From the NCBI GenBank assembly GCA_034440235.1, contig JAWXBR010000025.1, forward strand, positions 1 through 64,000: a stretch of DNA of 64,000 nt. The letters are read 5' to 3'. Each line of letters starts with the position of its first letter. Within the stretch, counting starts at the first letter, position 1. This document shows positions 1 through 9,095 of this stretch, piece by piece. The stretch is from JAWXBR01 sp034440235 (GTDB lineage: Bacteria > Bacteroidota > Ignavibacteria > Kapaibacteriales > Kapaibacteriaceae). Below the pieces are notes generated by a model, which was not told the origin of the DNA, made no database searches, and saw only the letters and a list, made by a program, of their open reading frames with translations. Made by a program: the position numbers and the translations under genes.

Positions 1-91
1 AAAAGCCTTTATCGTCTTCCTCGCTAATTAATTCGCCCGCATGTTCGGCTTTATCACGCCACATGCGGGCTTCTTTTTTGTTGCCAAGCAT
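1..91 (-). CDS. hypothetical protein, N-terminal fragment
   Basis: An ATG at 89-91 on the minus strand opens a 30-codon frame that runs off the left edge. The visible peptide is highly charged (starts MLGNKKEARMWRDKAEHAGE) with no signal sequence. An in-frame stop lies just upstream inside the hairpin repeat, so this ATG is the only reasonable start. Too little is visible to assign a family. It could also be a chance frame. Confidence 0.35.
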   Translation of the reverse strand, partial: MLGNKKEARMWRDKAEHAGELISEEDDKGF

Positions 92-93
92 TG

Positions 94-136
94 GGAACTC
101 ACCCCCTACCCCTCTCATTAGAATGAGAGGGGTGCC
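94..136. repeat. dispersed palindromic repeat, copy 1
   Basis: Contains a perfect 11-bp inverted repeat, CCCCTCTCATT (109-119) and AATGAGAGGGG (122-132), with a 2-base loop. It is flanked by ACTCACCCCC on one side and GTGCC on the other. The same arrangement recurs inverted at 32270-32310. It resembles the small mobile palindromes common between genes of Bacteroidota and Cyanobacteria. Confidence 0.8.
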
Positions 137-184
137 AGAGCAATAAGTGAGGGGTGCCAGAGCAATAAGTGAGGGGTGCCAGAG
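129..184. repeat. 22-bp tandem repeat, 2.5 copies
   Basis: Units at 129-150 and 151-172 are identical, and a half unit follows at 173-184. Each begins GGGGTGCCAGA. The array directly abuts the hairpin repeat and lies just before the methyltransferase start. The same 11-base half-unit recurs in the 22-bp array at 42608-42673. Confidence 0.9.
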
Positions 185-204
185 TGTTTGGTAATTTGAT
201 AATA

Positions 205-1092
205 ATGGGTAGTTCGCAGGAATCATACGTTATAGAAGGGGGCACCGCTGGACGTGAGCGCCTACGTGTGTTGTCGGCGGCGATGAGGCCCCTAACCGAA
301 TCGTTTCTCGACCGATTGAACATAACTCCCGGTATGCGTTGTCTCGATGTGGGATGTGGTGGTGGCGATGTTACTCGCATGCTTGCGCGCAGATGTGGTA
401 CGTCAGGCGCAGTAGTCGGTATCGATATGGACGCTGCGGTTATTGCCATTGCACGCGAAGAATCGACAGCCCTTGAATCTGCGAATTCGGAAGACGGCAA
501 TGATGTCGCGAGCTCAGAAGCCGGTGATGATGTCGCGAATACCGGAGCCGGTAATGCAATAGCTATAATTGAATTCTCTGTAGCCGATGCAACGACGTTT
601 CATTCGGCACAGCCTTTCGATCTCATTTATGCCCGATTCTTTTTGTCACATACGACCGATGCGCGAGCAGCTATACAGCACCTGAAAACGCTGTTGCGTC
701 CGGGTGGAACCCTTGCAGTCGAAGACGTCTGGTTTCCCGGACACTTCGCATTTCCACAAAGCGAGGCATTCGACACGTACGTACGCTGGTATCGCGAAGC
801 CGCCCAGCAGCATGGTGCTGACCCGGGCCTAGGAATTATGCTACCTACATTGTTCGAAGAGTTAGGACTTCAGAACATCCATCACGAGATGCACTCGCAA
901 GCATTCGGAAGTGGACCCAATAAAGAAGTGTCGCTTATCACACTCGAGCGCATACGGCATGCTGTTGTACAAGCAGCCATATCATCCGAAGAAGAAGTTG
1001 CGAGAGTTATCGAAGAATTGCGGGCATTTACAATGCGGGCTGACACCGTTGTTAGTATGGCGCCAGTGGTGCAAATCAGCGCACGTGCTTAA
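205..1092 (+). CDS. class I SAM-dependent methyltransferase
   Basis: A 295-residue cytoplasmic protein. The SAM-binding motif I is visible at about residues 47-57 (LDVGCGGGDVT), followed by the acidic post-I strand (VVGIDMDAA) and a later LLRPGGTLAVEDVW strand, all typical of Methyltransf_11/25 enzymes. The substrate cannot be read from sequence. I chose the ATG at 205 because the longer frame from 169 starts inside the 22-bp tandem repeat. There is no clear ribosome-binding site. Between motif post-I and the next strand the protein carries an unusual insertion made of three 9-residue repeats (484-564). Its 3' end is duplicated just downstream (1108-1137). Confidence 0.85.
   Translation: MGSSQESYVIEGGTAGRERLRVLSAAMRPLTESFLDRLNITPGMRCLDVGCGGGDVTRMLARRCGTSGAVVGIDMDAAVIAIAREESTALESANSEDGNDVASSEAGDDVANTGAGNAIAIIEFSVADATTFHSAQPFDLIYARFFLSHTTDARAAIQHLKTLLRPGGTLAVEDVWFPGHFAFPQSEAFDTYVRWYREAAQQHGADPGLGIMLPTLFEELGLQNIHHEMHSQAFGSGPNKEVSLITLERIRHAVVQAAISSEEEVARVIEELRAFTMRADTVVSMAPVVQISARA
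484..564 (+). repeat. 3 x 27-bp in-frame tandem repeat inside methyltransferase
   Basis: Units at 484-510, 511-537 and 538-564 encode NSEDGNDVA, SSEAGDDVA and NTGAGNAIA. The first two DNA units are clearly similar and the third has diverged. The insertion lies in a surface loop between the SAM-binding strands and keeps the frame. Confidence 0.8.
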
Positions 1093-1137
1093 TAGGATTA
1101 GGTAGTACAAATCAGCGCACGTGCTCAATAGGATTAG
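1072..1137. repeat. 30-bp direct repeat copying the methyltransferase 3' end
   Basis: Copy 1 (1072-1101) covers the last codons, the TAA stop and 9 downstream bases of the methyltransferase. Copy 2 (1108-1137) repeats it with a single T-to-C change that turns the stop TAA into CAA. A six-base spacer separates the copies. The far end of copy 2 overlaps the stop of the convergent DUF1905 gene. Confidence 0.9.
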
Positions 1138-1661
1138 ATGGACTTCTTCGATTGCTCGGTAATGATTTTCTTGATCATGAAGAGCCCGCGGGTAATACGA
1201 GTGTCCTCTCTCTTGCCATCGTTAATGTAGTGAGCGTATGAACGCTGCGCACCTACTGTTATAGCGTTCCAAGCACGTTGTGCGTCTTCGTCCGTATCGA
1301 GCACAGCTTGAAATTCTTCGCAGATATCTACGTGATTGGGGTTTGGGTCGGGCTTTATAACTACGTTTACTGTCTCACCCCACTGCACACCTAGCTCGCG
1401 GAGCATGGGCAGGCTTATGAACACATGTCGTGTTCCATCCTTGCGTCCCTGCACGGCGCGTCTATAGTCGCGTCCGTTCAGCGTCACAATCAGTCTCTTA
1501 ATTTTCGCCGCCTTCAGCATTTTAGCAGCCCTTACAGGTATTGCCACAAAGTGATGCACGATTCCACTATTGTACGAATCGATTTCTGCCTTGTATTTAT
1601 AAACGTGGCCTGCCTTACGTGGTGCGGCTGGCTTGGGAGTCGTAATGGACTTGCGTGGCAT
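1134..1661 (-). CDS. DUF1905 / YdeI-OmpD-associated domain protein
   Basis: A 175-residue soluble protein. The first half (about residues 20-100: YKAEI...F.AIPVRAAKML, then NG.DYRRAVQGRKDGTRHVFISLP) matches the DUF1905 beta-barrel family. The C-terminal part, with AWNAI...RSYAHYINDGKREDTRITRG, matches the YdeI/OmpD-associated helical domain often fused to it. The biochemical role of these families is not settled. I took the ATG at 1661. A TTG two codons earlier is possible. It converges on the methyltransferase, and their ends are separated only by the duplicated 3' tail. Confidence 0.8.
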   Translation of the reverse strand: MPRKSITTPKPAAPRKAGHVYKYKAEIDSYNSGIVHHFVAIPVRAAKMLKAAKIKRLIVTLNGRDYRRAVQGRKDGTRHVFISLPMLRELGVQWGETVNVVIKPDPNPNHVDICEEFQAVLDTDEDAQRAWNAITVGAQRSYAHYINDGKREDTRITRGLFMIKKIITEQSKKSI

Positions 1662-1693
1662 ATCCAAAACTACAGCATCACCGATATCTACGC

Positions 1694-4600
1694 CTACAGT
1701 TTTACAAAGCGCTTCGATGTTGTCGAGTGCGCGTTGTGTAGTCTCACGTAGTAGACGCCGCTTGCGAGGTTGCTCACAGAAAGACCCGTTGTGGTGCCAG
1801 TTGCAGTGGTGCTCAGCACAATGCGTCCGTGTGTATCAATGACTTCGATGAGGTAAGGGGCGCCGGTGCCAACGTGGTCTACATGAAGCACGTCTTCTAC
1901 CGGCGAAGGATAGAGCCTGACGTTATTTTCAAGGTTGTCATCGTTAATGTTGTAATCGTTGATGTTGTAATCGAATACTGCAACAGTCTTGAGATCTAGT
2001 ATCGTGAAACGCCCGCCAGAATCGATGCCAGTACGTTCTAGGCTGTAGGTACTGTCGCCGACTTTTGTTGCCGCGGTAATAGGACCGACATCGTATGATT
2101 TTCCCGTGTATCGTCCGATGTATGCTTGCGTGCGATCAAAGCCATTCACCTCTTCACCAACGGACCACTCAAGGTCAAGATCATACATCAGAGTTGATCT
2201 GGTGTCGAAGCCGATGTCCCAAGTTGAATGCACTGTAGGCGTTGTTTTTAGTTTGTGTGTACGATCAGTACCTCTAAAAGCATACGTTCCGCCCGAATAG
2301 TACAGAAAGTCGCTTAATACCGTTACATATCCATATCGGGCTTCTGCTCCTTCGTGAAGTGTTAGTGTAGTTGGAAGGGAAGTATACAAGTGACCCACTG
2401 GATACTTCTTTGGCACACCGGGTTCTACATACATGGCCAGTGCTCCAAGGTACGGTCGTATATACGAGCTATCAGCACTCTGTACAATAGAGCCATTACG
2501 ACCAATCGTCATCGTATCGGTCAAAGCGATCATTCCACCTAACAGCCTTAGCATACCACTGATCTTCACATTCGTATTGACGTTGACGGTATATGTATTG
2601 CCAATAGCGATTGTTAGATTATTTATTGTATTCATGACTGAGTGCATACGTAGGGTTCTGGTCCAGCCTCCAGCTCCCGTAATGATAATATTAGACTTAT
2701 CCGTCGAAGAGACAACGCCGCTACCACCGTACTGGATGTTTGCGTGCGTAATGAGATCGAAGCCGTTGAGGACTAAACTTCCGCGCTGCAATTCGAGCGC
2801 CTTGAGAACAGAGATGTTTGTTCCTAGCAAAACGGAGCTAGCACTATCAATATCAATGCGAAGAATTCGAATTCTCGTTCCGTGTAAAGGCAGCGGGAGA
2901 TTTAGTCCAGCCTTCGTTTCAATTGTCAGTTCGGTGTTCTCATTGGTCGCTAGCCACCCACTGCCTGTTAGTGCACCCGTGATTGTAAATTGTGCATCAC
3001 TGATATCGAGGCTACCGCTCACCAAGTTTAGATCTTGGACTGACAGCCTTTTCGACGCGTTCACGCTATAATATCGCGGAACATTGACGATTAGCGTTCC
3101 TAGAAACTCTATGTCCTTGAGAACCAGGTCTGCACCAATTGGAGAGTTCACGATTAGCGTAGTCGACCCATAGCCCTGTAAGGAGCCGGTCGCTACGTAA
3201 ACATGATTGAGCGAAAGGATTGTTGTTCCTTTACATAGCAGCACACCACTACTCAAATACAGCGCACTAGTGATATTGATTCTATCTGAAATAAACACCT
3301 CGCCTGTATCACCAACATCGATTGTGAAGGTGCCGATATCATGTCCGTCTGGATGAAATGACAAGGCTCCTGCGCTAGACCCAATACCGTTGATTGTAAT
3401 GTTGGAAAGTGACGTCGAGTGAATGCGTCCAGAATCGGAAGTGTTCTCACCGCTAACAATGAGATCGTGTCCGTCTAGCCATAACGAGCCGCTCAACAAC
3501 GCGAGATTGAGCATTATTCTCAAGTCGTCGTCCAAAGCAATTGCGCTGTCGTTATGAAGATCTAGGGTTAAGCCGCCGATTGCAGTTCCGATGATTGGCA
3601 ACACGCGTGGATATACATCGCGCGTACCCATAGTGAGTGATGTGCTGTCGTTGACGACGATTTTGCCAGCCCCTTTCAGCGAGCCCCTTAACGAGAGACT
3701 TACATTATGCGCTAGAAGATTGCCGGAGTTGAGCTCAGTTAATGTTGTAACGGCGAGATCGGAGACGAGGCGTGTATCGATACCTGGATTGGGGTTTAGG
3801 ATTAGACTGCCCAAGAAGCCACCGTCTGGCGCGAAGCGCAAACCGTCTGGCGCGCCGTCCTTGCAATTAATAACAAGGTTTGCGTTGGTGTCACCGCTAA
3901 ACGCACCAGTGCCAACGAGGGCTCCGTTTACTATATAGCTATACTTGCCAAGTTTATAAATACCAGAAACAAGACTCAGTGTATCGACAACAGTGAAATT
4001 GTTGTTAACCGACACTGTTTTGTCCATTCCAGGATTAACAGTAAAGTTGCGAACGGCATTGGCAGTCGACGAAAAGGTCAGATTCGCTGGACAATTAACT
4101 GTGATACTAGATGCAATGTTCGAGTATATATAGTTGTCGTATCCTGACTCTGAAAAGCCTGTCAATGTGAGGTCGTGTCCGTTCAGCTTTATCGACCCAT
4201 ACGACAGCACCAAAGAAGTCTTTAGATCTGATTCGAGTGTTAAAGTCGCATAGTCGAGTTTGACACTTATGAGTCCAGCACCTAGCACCTCTATTCCATG
4301 GAAGGCCTGATTACTATACTGCAAACGATACGGTTTAGACAGGTCTATCGTACCACCATTGGTTGCGAATCGACCTCCGCTTTTCAGTACGATGATAGGC
4401 GTATGTGTTAAAGTGATGCTGCTGCCGGCATTTAGCAAAAGGATGCTACTACTAATGGACAACTCTTGCCTCACTGTAAGCTGGGCTGCCAACTGACAGC
4501 CATTATTGTCTGCGGGATTGGCGCTGCACCTGAATTTGAATACGTCGATTTTGCCAGAAAACGAGAATATTCCTCCGAAATACCAATTAAGACCAGAGCT

Positions 4601-4924
4601 CGTAATCTCGCCCGTCCCGCTGAGTACTCCGTCGTATATGTATATCTCATCGATATAGTATCCAGACAACTTGCCGTTGACTGTGAGAGTATCGTCAGGC
4701 GAATCAAGGTGTACACGGGAGTCGCGCAGAACATCAATGCCTACTGGAATTAAAATCTGTTGACCCCCGTCGCCTGTAGGCACTTCCCCGCCCCAGGTGG
4801 CAGGATTGCTCCATTTGCCCGACTGAACAGCGGTATAGGTACGTGCTTGTGTGGCACTCACCAGCACTGTCAATGCGAGGAGAAGGCATGACAATGGCAT
4901 AACGAGGTTCGTGCGGAGTTTCAT
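1694..4924 (-). CDS. secreted beta-repeat protein with T9SS C-terminal domain (paralog 1)
   Basis: A 1076-residue exported protein. The start at the ATG at 4924 gives a clear signal peptide (MKLRTNLVMPLSCLLLALTV). The mature N-terminus carries SGKWSNPATWGGEVP...ILIPVGIDV, a pattern like G8-type domains. About 12 degenerate repeats follow of the form LTLESDL...L.SG.L.LNG.DL.L.G, suggesting a parallel beta-helix or stacked beta-solenoid. The C-terminal ~75 residues (YPSPVEDVLHVDHV...GRIVLS...GVYYVRL...KRFVKL) form a type A T9SS sorting domain. A short duplicated run, NINDYNIND, precedes it. The function is probably cell-surface adhesion or structure. No enzyme motif is seen. It lies 77 bp after paralog 2, with no terminator between them, so co-transcription is likely. 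Confidence 0.8.
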   Translation of the reverse strand: MKLRTNLVMPLSCLLLALTVLVSATQARTYTAVQSGKWSNPATWGGEVPTGDGGQQILIPVGIDVLRDSRVHLDSPDDTLTVNGKLSGYYIDEIYIYDGVLSGTGEITSSGLNWYFGGIFSFSGKIDVFKFRCSANPADNNGCQLAAQLTVRQELSISSSILLLNAGSSITLTHTPIIVLKSGGRFATNGGTIDLSKPYRLQYSNQAFHGIEVLGAGLISVKLDYATLTLESDLKTSLVLSYGSIKLNGHDLTLTGFSESGYDNYIYSNIASSITVNCPANLTFSSTANAVRNFTVNPGMDKTVSVNNNFTVVDTLSLVSGIYKLGKYSYIVNGALVGTGAFSGDTNANLVINCKDGAPDGLRFAPDGGFLGSLILNPNPGIDTRLVSDLAVTTLTELNSGNLLAHNVSLSLRGSLKGAGKIVVNDSTSLTMGTRDVYPRVLPIIGTAIGGLTLDLHNDSAIALDDDLRIMLNLALLSGSLWLDGHDLIVSGENTSDSGRIHSTSLSNITINGIGSSAGALSFHPDGHDIGTFTIDVGDTGEVFISDRINITSALYLSSGVLLCKGTTILSLNHVYVATGSLQGYGSTTLIVNSPIGADLVLKDIEFLGTLIVNVPRYYSVNASKRLSVQDLNLVSGSLDISDAQFTITGALTGSGWLATNENTELTIETKAGLNLPLPLHGTRIRILRIDIDSASSVLLGTNISVLKALELQRGSLVLNGFDLITHANIQYGGSGVVSSTDKSNIIITGAGGWTRTLRMHSVMNTINNLTIAIGNTYTVNVNTNVKISGMLRLLGGMIALTDTMTIGRNGSIVQSADSSYIRPYLGALAMYVEPGVPKKYPVGHLYTSLPTTLTLHEGAEARYGYVTVLSDFLYYSGGTYAFRGTDRTHKLKTTPTVHSTWDIGFDTRSTLMYDLDLEWSVGEEVNGFDRTQAYIGRYTGKSYDVGPITAATKVGDSTYSLERTGIDSGGRFTILDLKTVAVFDYNINDYNINDDNLENNVRLYPSPVEDVLHVDHVGTGAPYLIEVIDTHGRIVLSTTATGTTTGLSVSNLASGVYYVRLHNAHSTTSKRFVKL

Positions 4925-5001
4925 AGGCCTATACAACCTGCGTTGGGCCAAACTGTTACCATCCGCGAGCGAATAGTTGCAACTTCACGATACGTTTGAG
5001 T

Positions 5002-8000
5002 TTACAGCTTCACAAAGCTCTTCGTTACGTACGTGCTTCCGCATTGAAGTTTGATGTAGTAGACACCGCAGTTGAGTGCGCTCAGCGAAATGCGTGTGCG
5101 TTGATCACTCGTGGTTACGGTGTTTGCAACAATGCGTCCCTGTACGTCGATGATGTCGATTGTCGATTGCACATTACTGCCTGCAAGATTCTCGATGACG
5201 ATTACATCGGTTGCTGGAGATGGGTAGACATTGAATGCAAGTTCTTGCTCAGAAGCCACATCAGATGTTGTGCCATCGAAGATTGCGAACGGACTCAGCG
5301 ATTGTATGTCGGTGCGTTGAATGCTGTACATGCCATCTGCACGTAGCGTAGCAGATGCTACTGCATTTGCATCCCAAGCACTGTTTGTGTAGTGTGAGAT
5401 GTATGCTGCTGTTCGGTTAAAGCCATTTACTTCTGAAGCTGTCCGCCAGGTGAGCTCGAGGTTCATGTGCAGGTTTGATGTGATGTCAGATGTGATATTC
5501 CATGTGTTGTTTACTGCTGGTTCGGATTCTGAAATAAGTGCGCCTGTAGTGCCTTGCGCATATACACCCGCCATTGAACCTACGTTTACTACACCGCTTG
5601 CAGAACCAGACTGAAGTGAAATGCTGGCAGGAAAAAAGCCCCCTACAGCAGAACCAACAGGAAAAATTGAAGGTGCAGGTGCGCCTGCATCGAGCATCAT
5701 CGACACAGCACCCGTTCCGCCTGTTTCGATGAATGATGTTAACGTACCACCGACGATAGAGCCGTCTGTACCAATAGACAACGTGTTATCGCCAATGTTC
5801 ACACGTCCGCTCGTAAGCGTCAATGTGCCCTCAACAACGATGTCTGTACCAACTGACATCGACGCAGAATTAGCCGCTGCCACAGTAAGGTTATTGACCC
5901 TGTTCTGAAGCGCATCAAACAGGAGAGTGCCGGTCGTTGACGTCGCAGATGTAAACAAAAGATTCGAAGTGTTAGTTGAAGCGATCATACCTGTACCTGT
6001 CGCGTCTATCGTACCGCCGATAGTTAGGTCGTTGTCACTTAAAACTAGTGAACCGCTTTCAAGATCTAGTTTCTTTGCAACCACCAAGTCATCACCAAGT
6101 GATACAGAGCCGCCGCTACCAACGTTCACGTTAAAGCTGCCAATAGTTGTGCCTATCAATGGTAGTGGTGCCGCGATTCCTCCAATCGTGTTGATTGTTA
6201 AAGCGGAGTTACCGTTCACCCTTAGTCCGGCTCCAGGTTGGGTTCCACCTTCGAGCGCACCATTCAACGACAGATGTACATCGCTGATGTCAAACGCCCC
6301 AGATATGAGGTTGGTTATGCCTTTGACGACGAGATCCGATGCAAGAACAACGCTGTTGGTTGTGCTTACGTTGATTGTAAGATCATGAAGCACTTGACCG
6401 GCGGTCGCAAAGCGAATTACCGATGCAGGACCTGTTAACGAAGTTATAGTAAGGTCTGACGCATCATTACCACTGAGCATACCCGCGCCAGATATGTAAC
6501 CTCTGACAACGACCGAAGCGTTATCGAAACTCAGTATGCCGCTCACTAAATCTACCTGGCTACTAATGTCCCAAGCACCTGCTATGCGCGCCGTGTTGCC
6601 GACACCCTTGCTTACCGTCAGTTTGCCAACAACATTGCCCGTGGGTTCTAATGCCAAGAATCCTGTTGTGTTCGTTGAACCAGTGAAGCTGATATTCGAC
6701 GCAGCCGTTGAACGAACTACGCCCGATACACTACTAATGACATTTCCATCGAGGGTTAGGTCGTTTCCGTTGAGAACTAACGTCCCGGCAGTTAGTGAAA
6801 GGGTCTTCTTAACAATAACATCACTTCCAAGCGCAACAGTATTTGTAGCACCGACGTTAATGGTCAGGTCGCCAACAATTCCGCTCGTGAATGCGATCGG
6901 TAGTATAAGACCACCAGGCGTGTTGATGATAAGGGCAGATACGCCATTCGAATTAATCTGAACATTACTACCGATAAGTGCACCGCCAAGGGTAAGCTTG
7001 ATACCTGTGATATCGAGACTACCGCTTGCAAACGTTGCGGTACCAGCTATGGTTAGATCAGAGGCTAGTTTTACAACGTTGCCTGCGGGTACGTTGACAG
7101 TAATGTTATTTAGTGTTTGTCCGTTCGCTGCAAACTTTAGTCCCGAGACAATTCCACCAGCAGAATTAACGACAAGATTCGACGTTGCATCACTGCTAAG
7201 AAAACCTGAACCAAGCAATGTGCCGTCGAGAGTGAGCGTACCCATCGTAAAGCGTAACGTACCAGAAGCGAGGTCCAGAGCATTCGTAATGTTTAGCGAA
7301 CCACTAATGGCTGCAGATTTCGTAGCCCCAACGTTAACAATCAGGTTGCGCACCCCATTCGTCGATCCACTGAAATTAAGCGCGCCTGTTGTACCTGCTG
7401 CTGATGTGAGGCTTATGTTCGATATAGACGTCGACCGAATGAAGCCGTTGACTGTAGACTGAACATCGCCTGTCACTGTGAGATTATTTCCGTTCAGAAT
7501 GAGTGTCCCGCTCTGAAGATTCAGGATCTGAGATACTGCGAGGTCCGAGGCAAGAGTAACAGTCTTGTCGGCACTCGTATTTATCGTTAGTGTGCCAATT
7601 GGACCGCCTGCAATCGACATTGGCGCGACAATTCCATCGGGTGAATTTATCGTAAGCCCGGCATTGGCATTACCAGCAATCGAACCTGCACCCGTTACCG
7701 CTCCGTTGAGCGTGAGCTTGAAATCAGCAATTCCAATGCTTCCAGATGCAAAGTATGTCGTGCCGGCTACTGTAAGGTTTGAACCGAGACGAATTGAATA
7801 AAGCAAGCCAACATCAATCGTCAAATTGTTTACGATTTGTCCACCCGCTGCAAACCGAAGGAGATTGAAAATCCCGCCGCTGGTATTCACTGTAAGATTA
7901 GTAGTAGCATCTCCACTAAACATACCTGCACCCGTTACATCACCGCTAATAGTAAGGTTGGCACCGTTAATACGCAATGTGCCGGTTGTAAGTTGAAGTG

Positions 8001-8958
8001 TGTTTGCAACGTAGACAGTTCCTGTGATTGACGCAGTATTGTTTGCGCCAACATTTATCGTCAGAGTTTTTACGCCGTTATCTGTACCGCTGAAGTTTAG
8101 GACACCAGTTGTACCCGTAGCGGATTTAATTGAAATATCAGACGCCTCCGTTGAGCTGATTGCAGTACCTGCAGCAGCGGTTAGTGGGCCATTAATAGTC
8201 AAGTCTTTACCGTTGAGTTTTAATGTTCCGCTTGTTAGAGTAAGCACACCAGCTGTCGTCAGATTCGATCCGAGTGATATCTCGGCGCCGGCAGGGATAT
8301 CGATGGTAACATTGCGTAGTCCGGCGCCACCAAGTTCTAGACCAGTTGTTGTTGCTACATTTAGATACTGAACATTGTACTGATTTGTAAGTGTAAGCGT
8401 GCCACCGCTCAGCACGATCTGTCCACCCGACATCGTAATTGTCGAACCGGTTGCAACGCTTAGGGTAGCACCGCTAGCCAACGTGAATACGCCCCCTGTG
8501 AGGTTAAGCCCCTTGCTTACCACAAATTTTGCAACTGCTTGAAGGCCAGCTGATGTAGAGTTGAGGTATTCGGCGTTGATCGTACCCGTGAAGGCTAAAA
8601 CACCTGCCGCATTCAGCACTAGGGTGCCGATATTTAAGGCGCCAGCACCTTTCAGTGCGCCCTGATTGATAGTCAGTGTCGTCACAGCGTTAGAGATCAG
8701 CCCGCCAGTTACTTGTATCGAGGCTAGCGGTCCGTTCACCACAGCGTTATTATCCATCGTAACGTTTATTCCAGCAGGAATAACAATCTGATCGACCGTG
8801 TTGTTGAAGTTGGGTGCTACTCCGCCCCATGTCGCACCAGCACTCCAATTGCCCGACGCAACGGCGGTGAACACTGCACTTGATGCAATCGACGTTAGAG
8901 CAATACAAGCCACGACGAGGCACGATACAGCGCGGATTGCGTGTAATAGATGTTTCAT
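5002..8958 (-). CDS. secreted beta-repeat protein with T9SS C-terminal domain (paralog 2)
   Basis: A 1318-residue protein with a signal peptide (residues 1-27, ending IASSA) and a G8-like start (SGNWSAGATWGGVAP...IVIPAGINVTMDNN). Roughly 14 repeats of about 60-70 residues follow, with recurring L.SGTL.LNG.DLT..G and GGI...L.FA.GGQ. A linker WNITSDI...MNLELTW...EVNGFNRT.AYISHYT then leads to a T9SS C-terminal domain (YPSPATDVIVIENLAG...GVYYIKLQCGSTYVTKSFVKL). The start ATG at 8958 is preceded by AGGAG at good spacing, which is rare in this window. This is the only complete long member of the three paralogs. It is probably a surface-displayed adhesin-like protein. Confidence 0.85.
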   Translation of the reverse strand: MKHLLHAIRAVSCLVVACIALTSIASSAVFTAVASGNWSAGATWGGVAPNFNNTVDQIVIPAGINVTMDNNAVVNGPLASIQVTGGLISNAVTTLTINQGALKGAGALNIGTLVLNAAGVLAFTGTINAEYLNSTSAGLQAVAKFVVSKGLNLTGGVFTLASGATLSVATGSTITMSGGQIVLSGGTLTLTNQYNVQYLNVATTTGLELGGAGLRNVTIDIPAGAEISLGSNLTTAGVLTLTSGTLKLNGKDLTINGPLTAAAGTAISSTEASDISIKSATGTTGVLNFSGTDNGVKTLTINVGANNTASITGTVYVANTLQLTTGTLRINGANLTISGDVTGAGMFSGDATTNLTVNTSGGIFNLLRFAAGGQIVNNLTIDVGLLYSIRLGSNLTVAGTTYFASGSIGIADFKLTLNGAVTGAGSIAGNANAGLTINSPDGIVAPMSIAGGPIGTLTINTSADKTVTLASDLAVSQILNLQSGTLILNGNNLTVTGDVQSTVNGFIRSTSISNISLTSAAGTTGALNFSGSTNGVRNLIVNVGATKSAAISGSLNITNALDLASGTLRFTMGTLTLDGTLLGSGFLSSDATSNLVVNSAGGIVSGLKFAANGQTLNNITVNVPAGNVVKLASDLTIAGTATFASGSLDITGIKLTLGGALIGSNVQINSNGVSALIINTPGGLILPIAFTSGIVGDLTINVGATNTVALGSDVIVKKTLSLTAGTLVLNGNDLTLDGNVISSVSGVVRSTAASNISFTGSTNTTGFLALEPTGNVVGKLTVSKGVGNTARIAGAWDISSQVDLVSGILSFDNASVVVRGYISGAGMLSGNDASDLTITSLTGPASVIRFATAGQVLHDLTINVSTTNSVVLASDLVVKGITNLISGAFDISDVHLSLNGALEGGTQPGAGLRVNGNSALTINTIGGIAAPLPLIGTTIGSFNVNVGSGGSVSLGDDLVVAKKLDLESGSLVLSDNDLTIGGTIDATGTGMIASTNTSNLLFTSATSTTGTLLFDALQNRVNNLTVAAANSASMSVGTDIVVEGTLTLTSGRVNIGDNTLSIGTDGSIVGGTLTSFIETGGTGAVSMMLDAGAPAPSIFPVGSAVGGFFPASISLQSGSASGVVNVGSMAGVYAQGTTGALISESEPAVNNTWNITSDITSNLHMNLELTWRTASEVNGFNRTAAYISHYTNSAWDANAVASATLRADGMYSIQRTDIQSLSPFAIFDGTTSDVASEQELAFNVYPSPATDVIVIENLAGSNVQSTIDIIDVQGRIVANTVTTSDQRTRISLSALNCGVYYIKLQCGSTYVTKSFVKL

Positions 8959-9013
8959 TTGTAGACTCCTAGTGTTATGACTTGGTAATATAAGGCATGG
9001 TGAATTGTGGTAT

Positions 9014-9045
9014 TAAAAAAAGGCACCTCCGTTGCCGGAAGTGCC
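9014..9045 (-). terminator. intrinsic terminator after paralog 3
   Basis: On the minus strand a stem GGCACTTCCG / CGGAGGTGCC (9022-9031 with 9036-9045, one mismatch, 4-base loop) is followed by seven T. It separates paralog 3 from paralog 2, so paralog 2 should have its own promoter in 8959-9014. Confidence 0.85.
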
Positions 9046-9095
9046 TCAGTTCTTAACCCACAAAGACTAGAGGTACATTCTAGCCTGTCAGTTAT

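Noticed and set aside
2433..3071. 212-codon plus-strand frame inside the first beta-repeat gene, and similar ones at 6536, 7998 and 9820
   Set aside because: They are antisense to clear signal-peptide/T9SS genes. The repeat codon pattern (AAC, GGT, ACT) leaves the opposite strand open by chance.
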